Source: Ophiosphaerella korrae (lineage: Eukaryota > Ascomycota > Dothideomycetes > Pleosporales > Phaeosphaeriaceae). From it: 14,095 nucleotides of DNA. Shown here piece by piece: positions 9,241-14,095 of the stretch. The DNA is taken from positions 1-14,095 of the forward strand of contig JALNQF010000792.1 of assembly GCA_028456385.1 (NCBI GenBank), in the 5' to 3' direction. Under the pieces are notes generated by a model. The model was given only the letters and a program-made list of their open reading frames with translations. It was not told the DNA's origin and ran no database searches. The translations under genes were made by a program, and so were the position numbers. Every line of letters begins with the position of its first letter. The first letter of the stretch is position 1.

Positions 9241-9259
9241 AATAACTAAATTAGCAAGG
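9241..9259 (-). other. Presumed primer-binding region of the inner element
   Basis: These 19 bases between the 5' LTR and the candidate gag start are where the minus-strand primer should bind. On the minus strand they read ccttgctaatttag and onward. No clear TGG-start match to a tRNA 3' end is visible; RIP may have altered it, or the element may use an internal tRNA fragment or self-priming. The outer element has a partly similar cttactata at the equivalent place. The assignment rests on position only. Confidence 0.4.
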
Positions 9260-9717
9260 TATAAGGAGTACTACTACAGTTAACTTCCTAGTATTCTAAG
9301 AGTATTAGTAGATTAAGAAGTTATAACAAAAGCTTATATTAGGATCTATAATAACTATAAACAATAGAAGATATTTTATAGCTATCTTGTATTAGCGTTC
9401 TATAGTTAAAGGATTAAATTACCTATACTATCCTAATAATACGTATATTATTAACTATATACTTATATTAATCTATTTATATAATAGTATAGATTACTAC
9501 TAATCTATATATACGTAACTATAGATTACCTTAATCTATTCGTGCGTTATTATAGATTACTTTAATCTATCTACACGTAATTACAGATTACTACTACGTA
9601 TCCTAATTGTAGGTAGTTTCCTAATTAAGGTTATTACCTCGCTTAACCTATACTTCGTTAGCGTCTAAGTCGAGACTAATTAGTTCTATCTTAATTTCTC
9701 TTATTACACTAATAACA
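9260..9717 (-). repeat. Inner element 5' LTR
   Basis: This is the second 458-bp copy and the transcriptional start side of the element. It begins TATAAGG on the plus strand, where the partner has TGTAAGG: a terminal TG turned to TA by RIP. It ends TAACA followed by AGTCT. On the minus strand it is followed almost at once by gag (candidate start codon at 9240). Promoter and polyadenylation signals should lie here, but composition is too degraded to point to a specific site. Confidence 0.95.
9489..9602. repeat. 31-32 bp palindromic repeat array in inner 5' LTR
   Basis: This is the second copy of the array at 2897-3010, offset by 6592 bases, with the same four units and spacing. It differs by few bases (for example a tgcg versus tacg linker and one acagatt versus atagatt), so the palindromes are largely preserved in both LTRs. 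Confidence 0.85.
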
Positions 9718-9722
9718 AGTCT
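9718..9722. repeat. Target site duplication, right copy
   Basis: AGTCT follows the TAACA end of the right LTR and is identical to 2663-2667. It marks one integration event in the outer pol gene. Confidence 0.93.
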
Positions 9723-10430
9723 TTAGTATTTCTTACTCTTAGATAGCTTTAACTTTAGAAAGATCTATTATAATTCTTTTATTAAAGATAATTATACTTA
9801 AAAACTTAACTAAAGTAATATAAAAGCTAGATTTTTTAGAGTCTATATAAAAGCTTTACTCTTTTAGTTATATAAGTACTTTATAAATATACTAGATATA
9901 GTCTATTTTATTATTAGAGTATATTAGGACGTTATCTATATATATAGTATAGAAGTTGTCTAAATATTCTAGTAGGGCTAAGTTAATAGCGCACTAGAAA
10001 GTAGCTAGTATATTAGTAAAGCTAAAGAGTACTACTTTATAGGTATATATACTAAAGTAAGTAATAAAAGTAGTTAGCTATTCTAAATTTAGAGTAATAT
10101 ATAAGTAGTAAAAAGCGTATATTATATTAAATTTAGAGAAAATCTTTACTCTATTTAAGTAGGCTAGTATATCCTTAAAGAATAGAATAGAGTACTAGTC
10201 TTTAATAGTAGATTTGTTTAGCTTATAGTAGTCTACGTAGACTTATAAGCTACTATCTAGTTTAGCTATAATTAGTAGGTTATTCTTAGCTAAAGAGCTA
10301 TATTTACTAATAAAGCCCTTACTTTCTATTTCTTAGATATATTTCTAGATTACTTTATTTTATTTTCTAGTAAAAAGGTAAAGTTTAGCGTCTAGGATTT
10401 TTACGCTAAGCTTAAAGGTAATTTCTAGGT
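9723..10430 (-). pseudogene. pol: Outer reverse transcriptase (interrupted), both active-site Asp lost
   Basis: The RT fingers and palm are here: KLYLFTRK*NKVI*KYI*E (about 10390-10330), the KGFI...SSLAKNN block (about 10320-10275), VYVDYYKLN (about 10235-10210; family VCVDYRxLN), and motif A IFSKFNIIYAF with the catalytic Asp at 10126-10128 as Asn. The active site Y-I-D-N-V-L-I-Y-S has its second Asp as AAC at 9931-9933 and the first retained at 9934-9936. EYLDNF just upstream matches the family EYLDxFV block. The domain is split by the inner element at 9718 and finishes at 2662. The sequence is clearly different from the inner RT (VYIDDVLIYS type versus VYLDDILIFS type). Confidence 0.93.
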
Positions 10431-10849
10431 TATATAGCTTATAAGAAAAAAGTTCCTTAGTAGCTTTCTTATTAAAATAAAGTATTAGGTCTTAATATAG
10501 TTAGAGTAGTTCTATAAATAAGATATTCTTAAGCTTTACTATAAGTAGTAGTTTGTAAAATTATATATAATCTACTTCTTTAGCTACTTTATAGTAGTAT
10601 ACTAGTAGTAGTATTTTATCTAAAGTAAGTACTATAAGTATATATCTACTTCTTCTAGTAAAGGCCTTAATTATATAATAACTAATAGTTTAAATATCTA
10701 TTAATAAGTTCTATTTATACTTATTAGAGTACTTTCTTAGAAGCTATATAGAAGTAAATAATAGTTTAAGCGCTAGCTTCTTTAAAGCTATAGTAAAGTA
10801 ATATCTAAGTATACTATAGTATACAACTAAGAGGATTTTATTAGTTATC
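10431..10849 (-). pseudogene. pol: Outer pol linker between protease and RT
   Basis: The pol frame is open apart from RIP stops from protease to RT. The end of the linker reads like the family block before RT: LY*DLILYFNKKATKELFSYKLYNLEITF (family: LxxxYxDLFSEKxADELPPHRPYDHxIEL), at about 10500-10420, of which the key features are the paired acidic/aromatic DL..YF start and the NLEITF end. The upstream part (KAFTRR, TLDKILLL) is Lys- and Leu-rich without a recognisable motif. Confidence 0.7.
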
Positions 10850-11175
10850 TAGTAGTACTATTAGTAGTAAATATTAAAGAATAACAGCGTTTTATTATAG
10901 TAGTTAAGTTTAATAGTATAAGCTTTACGCTATAAAAATCCTAGAATAAAGTTAAATTAGCTTATATTTTTAATAATATAGGTAGAGGTCTATTTAATAT
11001 ATATAATTACTTATAAGTAGAACTTAACCTAATACGTAATAGACTTAGATAGAGAACTATTATATCCTTTATAGATAATAAGTTAAAGTAGCTAGATAGT
11101 TTATAATTTTATAGTCTTCTAGGTAAATTTTTAGTAAATAAAGTTTATATTAGCTCTATTATTAGCTAGAGTTCT
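10850..11175 (-). pseudogene. pro: Outer aspartic protease, catalytic Asp changed to Asn
   Basis: ARTLANNRANINFIY at about 11180-11137 matches the family ALxDSGAxxNFI active site: the catalytic Asp codon is AAT at 11161-11163, Ser is Asn (11158-11160) and Gly is Arg (11155-11157), all explained by G-to-A changes. IIKNIS*FNFILGFL (about 10970-10930) is the flap and DxILGxxxL block, with its Asp also Asn. It is in the same frame as the outer RT (codons ending at multiples of 3), so protease and RT were one polyprotein. Length is normal, about 90-100 residues. Confidence 0.87.
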
Positions 11176-13513
11176 AGCTATATAGAGTACTATAAGGTCT
11201 TTACTTAAGAAGCTAGTAAATAAGAATTAATTAGTTATTTCTTATACTAGACTATTTATATTCTATAAGTAAGTATATAGAATATAGCTATACTAAGAGT
11301 TATACTTTAGTAGTTAATTACGCTCTTTTAGTTTATATAATCCTTAGGCTAAGGCTTTAAGCTTAGAGAATATTATTTTCTAAGTCTTAGTCTAAGTTAG
11401 GCTCTAGTTCTAGCTCTATATATAGTTAGAAGTTATATTTAAAGAATTAGTCCTCTATTTCTATATCTATTTTAGAGTCTATTACTATATAGGTAGCTAT
11501 ATAGTAGTTTATAGTGTTAGTAGGTATTTTAAATCTAGTAGCTTTTATTTATTTATAAGTAGTATAGTTTAGCTTCTTAACGCCTATCTTTTTATAGCCT
11601 AAGTAAGAAATTATTTTAAAGTTCTTAGTTTTAATTATAGTAGCCTTTTCGCTAGTTAGGTATATTCTTCTAAATATACTTTCTAGTAATAGTTAATAGT
11701 ATTTTAGTTTGTATAAAGTTATAGCTAGTTCTTTTTTAAAGTTTTATATCTATACTCTTAGTTTAGCTCTTATAAGTACTAAGGTATAAAGCTAGGTTTA
11801 CTAAAGGCCTATATCTAAGTTATAATTATTTACTTTATTTTCTAATATTAAGATTATCTTTTAAAAATTAGTAAGGCTATTATAGATACTAGAGGTAGTA
11901 CTAGTAGCTTCTCTAAGCTAAGGTTATAGCTTTTTTTAAAGGTAGATATTATATAGCTATAAGTTCTATTATAGTTTAAGGCTAATATTATTAAATTTAG
12001 AGAGGAATTTAGCTTATACTAACTAGGTAGTTTTATAGATTAGTTAATCTAGTCTAAATTTAGCTATTTCTAGGGTTTTATAATATACTTCTCCTAATCC
12101 TACTATATCTATATTACTAAATTAGTAAAAAAGTATAAAGAAATATATAAATTCTTTTTAGTATAAGTAAGTAATACTATTTAGGATAGTAAGGTAATAG
12201 TAATCTAATTTTATATAGTAGCGTATAATAACGTTAGCTTAGGTTTATAAGCTAATATATTTTTTTCTATTAGTAATAAAGCAATTATATATAGACTAGA
12301 TAAAGGATATAATATCTATATAGTATCTTATACTTAAAAATTATAGAGGTTTTATAGAGTAGTCTTTTTATTCTTTATAGTAGTAAAAATTAAAGACTAG
12401 TTCTTAGATACTAGTTAAGAAAATAGTTAGGGTAAACTCTTCTCTATTAAAGATATTATAGCTTATTACTAGTACTTAAGGCTTAAACTCTCTTTTAAAG
12501 AAGCTAGATTACTAGCTTTATAGTAAGATTTTAGTATAGAGTAGTTTTATATCTTTTTATACTAGTATATAAAAGTTAAAAGTTTTTATCTTAGTTTATT
12601 TAGCTATTAAGTTTTCTTAGTAAATTACTACTTTATATAAGTAGTTATATTTTACTATAGTTTTTTTTTATAGAGCTTTATACTAAGTAGCTCTTTAGCC
12701 TAAAGTATTATATTACTCTATAATATAGTTATAGTTTTATAGTAATTATACTAGGCGTTTTTAGAGTTAAGCTAATTAGTTATCTTATTAAGAAAGTTAT
12801 TTATCTACTTTACTTACTCTAGCTATAAGCTTTTAGTTTTATTTATTTACTACGTTAATTATATCCTATATCTATATATTTATAACTACTAGGTATAATA
12901 CTATTCTAGCTAAAGTAAACTCTCTAAGAAATAAGTAATTACTAGGTTTATTATCCTTAATTCTCTAGTATAAAGTTAGTAATAACGTATAAAATAAAGG
13001 TTAGAACTTAGTAAACTTAGTAAGTAATTTCTTAAGTTTATCTTAAGATATAAAGACTATTTTTAGTAGTAGGTCTTTATTAATTATAGTGTTTAGTAGT
13101 AAATTATCTTTTAGCTCTTCTAGGTTCTCTAGCTTAGGTATAAGCTAGAGTAATAATACTTAGCTAATATTTAGTTAGGCGTTATTAATTAAGTTATTTA
13201 ATATAGTCTAGTTATTAAAAAAGACCTTAGTAACTAGTCTATACTTTAGGAAGCTACCTTAGTTAAAAAGAGTAGAGTCTATATCTAGGTTAAATTCTTC
13301 TATAATAAGTTAGTTAAGAGTAGATAAGTCTATTATTAAGCTTTTAGCTAAGAAAGTACTTAGTACTTATTAGAGAATTATATTAGGTTAGAAATTTAGT
13401 TTACTAAGTAGTTTTAGCTAAATAAAAGATTTAGAGTCTATTACTTATTTTCTTTTATTTTTCTATAAAGAATTCTTAAAATATTATTAGAAGTTACTTA
13501 GTACTTTTTTTAT
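11176..13513 (-). pseudogene. Outer ORF1 (presumed Gag), long, with coiled-coil-like part
   Basis: This is the first coding region after the outer LTR. A likely start is ATA (former ATG) at 13511-13513, only 27 bases after the LTR; another candidate is ATA at 13526-13528. From there to about 12480 one frame (for example codons ending at 13402 and 12922) is broken only by TAA/TAG: a Leu-rich part with TIINKDLLLKIV (about 13090-13055), then NVVNK, RVSKVDK and LAQLQKRL-like Gln/Lys/Leu repeats (about 12840-12720) that look coiled-coil. About 12211-11810 is open in the same frame. Near 11310-11260 the protease frame has KYNS*YSYILYTY, possibly a damaged CCHC knuckle with imperfect spacing. Total length, about 2.3 kb, is long for Gag. 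Gag identity is inferred from position. Confidence 0.6.
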
Positions 13514-13540
13514 TAGAGTAGTTAGTATAGTAAGTCTTTA
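13514..13540 (-). other. Presumed primer-binding region of the outer element
   Basis: These 27 bases lie between the outer 5' LTR and the candidate ORF1 start. On the minus strand they read taaagacttactatac and onward. They share a cttrcta core with the equivalent inner region (ccttgctaat). No tRNA complement is recognised, so the call rests on position. Confidence 0.35.
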
Positions 13541-13770
13541 TATAATAGGCTACCTATCGTTAACTATAGGTACTTATCTTAAAGAAGTTAGTAGATTAAG
13601 AGGTAATAACAAAAGCTTATATTAGGATCTTTAATAACTATAAATAATAAAAGATATTTTATAACTATCTTGTATTAGCGTTCTATAGTTAAAGGATTAA
13701 ATTACTAATACTATCTTAATAATATATATTACTACTAACTATATACTTATACTTCTTAGCTAGCTTCGTG

Positions 13771-13844
13771 CTTTATATTTACTAAGATTACAAATTATAA
13801 ATTTATTATATACTTAGCTTTATACTTTATCTTTACTAAGATTA
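13771..13844. repeat. 20-bp direct repeat pair in outer LTR
   Basis: ctttatatttactaagatta at 13771-13790 and ctttatctttactaagatta at 13825-13844 differ by one base and are 54 bp apart. They lie in the part of the outer LTR with no counterpart in the inner LTR. Confidence 0.75.
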
Positions 13845-13880
13845 TATAAGGGAGTTATCTCTTATATCTCTTATTTTCGC

Positions 13881-14007
13881 ACTAATATTAGTAAGTTTAT
13901 AACTTACTAATATTACAAACTTACTAATATTATAAACTTACTAATATCGCAAACTTACTAATATTACGAACTTACTAATATGTTAGTAAGTTTACAACTT
14001 ACTAACA
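13881..14007. repeat. 17-bp tandem array with flanking palindromes in outer LTR
   Basis: Five head-to-tail units of cttactaatattacaaa type start at 13903, 13920, 13937, 13954 and 13971, an exact 17-bp period with one to three substitutions each. On both sides the unit appears inverted (ttagtaagtt.taacttactaa at about 13889-13911 and gttagtaagt...acttactaac at about 13982-14006), so the array is capped by hairpin-forming palindromes. The variants tattacaaa, tattataaa, tatcgcaaa and tattacgaa differ largely at C/T positions, as RIP would leave them. Confidence 0.88.
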
Positions 14008-14095
14008 TTTAACTACTATTCTACTTTTAGTTAGCGCTTAGTAAGCTACTAGGTATATATACCTAGTACTTACTTAGATAGCTTTATCTACTATT
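14008..14095. other. Right flank of outer element, with long palindrome
   Basis: This is sequence outside the proposed outer LTR. It holds an inverted repeat at 14041-14073: a perfect 22-bp palindrome (tactaggtata/tatacctagta, 14047-14068) flanked by gtaag and cttac arms with one unpaired base (c at 14046). The flank may be another RIP-damaged repeat; too little is present to name it. If the LTR ends at 14007, tttaa at 14008-14012 would be the candidate target duplication. Confidence 0.6.

Larger units (their letters stand above)
2668..9717 (-). mobile_element. Inner Ty3/gypsy chromovirus, structurally complete, RIP-inactivated
   Basis: This is a full-length 7050-bp LTR retrotransposon lying inside the pol gene of the outer element. 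Two 458-bp direct repeats bound it. They begin TGTAAGG (left) or TATAAGG (right, TG turned to TA) and end TAACA. They are flanked by the perfect 5-bp duplication AGTCT, typical of Ty3/gypsy integrases. The minus orientation follows from the polypurine tract next to the left LTR and from all coding motifs. Order from 9240 leftwards: gag, two CCHC knuckles, spacer, protease, RT, RNase H, integrase, chromodomain. Every frame is riddled with RIP stops and the start codon is ATA, so the copy is dead, although it has no large deletion. Confidence 0.95.
9718..14007 (-). mobile_element. Outer Ty3/gypsy element, 5' part (LTR, ORF1, protease, RT)
   Basis: This is the upstream part of the older retrotransposon, read right to left: LTR, long ORF1, aspartic protease and most of the reverse transcriptase. 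It is cut at 9718 by the inner element and resumes at 2667. Continuity is shown by the AGTCT duplication at both edges and by reading frame: the RT codon ending at 9942, shifted by the 7055 bases gained through insertion, falls in the same frame as RNase H (codon ending at 2287) and integrase (codon ending at 1279). All frames carry many RIP stops. Confidence 0.9.
13541..14007 (-). repeat. Outer element 5' LTR (related to inner LTR)
   Basis: From 13541 (TATAATAGG, aligned with the inner TATAAGG) the sequence follows the inner LTR at the same offsets. The core 13588-13750 matches 9308-9473 with about 14 differences and one small indel by hand count. Beyond 13750 the two LTRs differ completely. 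The right end is put at 14007 because the sequence ends TAACA there, as in the inner LTR, giving 467 bp; it could instead end near 13891. No polypurine-like pyrimidine run follows 14007, so it is not the left LTR of another minus-strand copy. Adjacent ORF1 supports its being the 5' LTR of the outer element. Confidence 0.72.
1..14095. other. RIP-mutated AT-rich transposon compartment
   Basis: The whole window has one base composition: very AT-rich, dominated by TA steps, almost lacking CA and TG on either strand, while CG steps (acg, cgt, gcg) remain scattered throughout. This is the signature of fungal repeat-induced point mutation, which changes C to T mainly at CpA in duplicated DNA. Translation agrees: in the old retrotransposon frames nearly every stop is TAA or TAG at a position where the family has Gln or Trp. 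Ordinary AT-rich drift would not remove CpA and TpG while sparing CpG. No host gene was found on either strand. Confidence 0.93.

Noticed and set aside
11260..11310. Clear CCHC zinc knuckle in the outer element
   Set aside because: Several Tyr codons occur before the protease but their spacing does not fit C-x2-C-x4-H-x4-C; it is mentioned only as a possibility.
13881..14007. CRISPR array
   Set aside because: The 17-bp units are head-to-tail with no unique spacers, lie inside an LTR, and the genome is eukaryotic.
13541..14007. 3' LTR of another inner-family copy extending to the right
   Set aside because: The sequence after 14007 shows no pyrimidine run corresponding to the polypurine tract, and outer ORF1 begins just left of the LTR.
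1..14095. Mitochondrial or organelle DNA because of the high AT content
   Set aside because: The composition is specifically poor in CpA and TpG and keeps CpG, and the content is nested LTR retrotransposons.

Overview
The window reads as an AT-rich, gene-free compartment of a filamentous ascomycete genome (most likely Pezizomycotina), made entirely of Ty3/gypsy LTR retrotransposons destroyed by repeat-induced point mutation (RIP). CpA and TpG dinucleotides are nearly absent, TpA is hugely over-represented, CpG survives, and almost every stop codon inside the old reading frames is TAA or TAG where the family has Gln (CAA/CAG) or Trp (TGG). No host gene, tRNA, rRNA or CRISPR array was seen. All recognisable coding sequence lies on the minus strand, and none can make a working protein.

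The layout is a nested insertion. An outer chromovirus-type element occupies 1-2667 and 9718-14007. Its order on the minus strand is: 5' LTR (about 13541-14007), long ORF1/gag (13513 to about 11175), protease (about 11175-10850), reverse transcriptase (about 10430-9723), interruption, then RT thumb and RNase H (2662-2040), integrase (about 1900-420), chromodomain (about 335-160) and the start of the 3' end. Its 3' LTR lies beyond the left edge. A second, complete 7050-bp element (2668-9717) is inserted in the outer pol, also on the minus strand. It has two 458-bp LTRs, a perfect 5-bp target duplication AGTCT, a polypurine tract, and gag, two zinc knuckles, protease, RT, RNase H, integrase and chromodomain in order. 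Removing 7055 bp (element plus one duplication copy) puts the outer RT back in frame with its RNase H and integrase, which confirms the nesting independently.

The damage is patterned. Zinc-binding Cys and His have become Tyr (TGY to TAY, CAY to TAY), and catalytic Asp preceded by T has become Asn (T|GAY to T|AAY). The outer copy has lost a catalytic Asp in protease, RT, RNase H and integrase; the inner copy has lost those of protease and RT but keeps the integrase D,D,E codons.

The less expected observations are: a near-identical LTR core shared by two elements whose coding regions are clearly different; palindromic or tandem repeat arrays inside both LTR types; an unusually long outer ORF1 with a coiled-coil-like stretch; a long conserved spacer between zinc knuckles and protease in the inner element; and a roughly 630-bp tail after the inner chromodomain. 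I found no evidence of a previously undescribed functional system. Domain edges were judged by eye from translation and are approximate; the LTR, duplication and motif coordinates were counted base by base.
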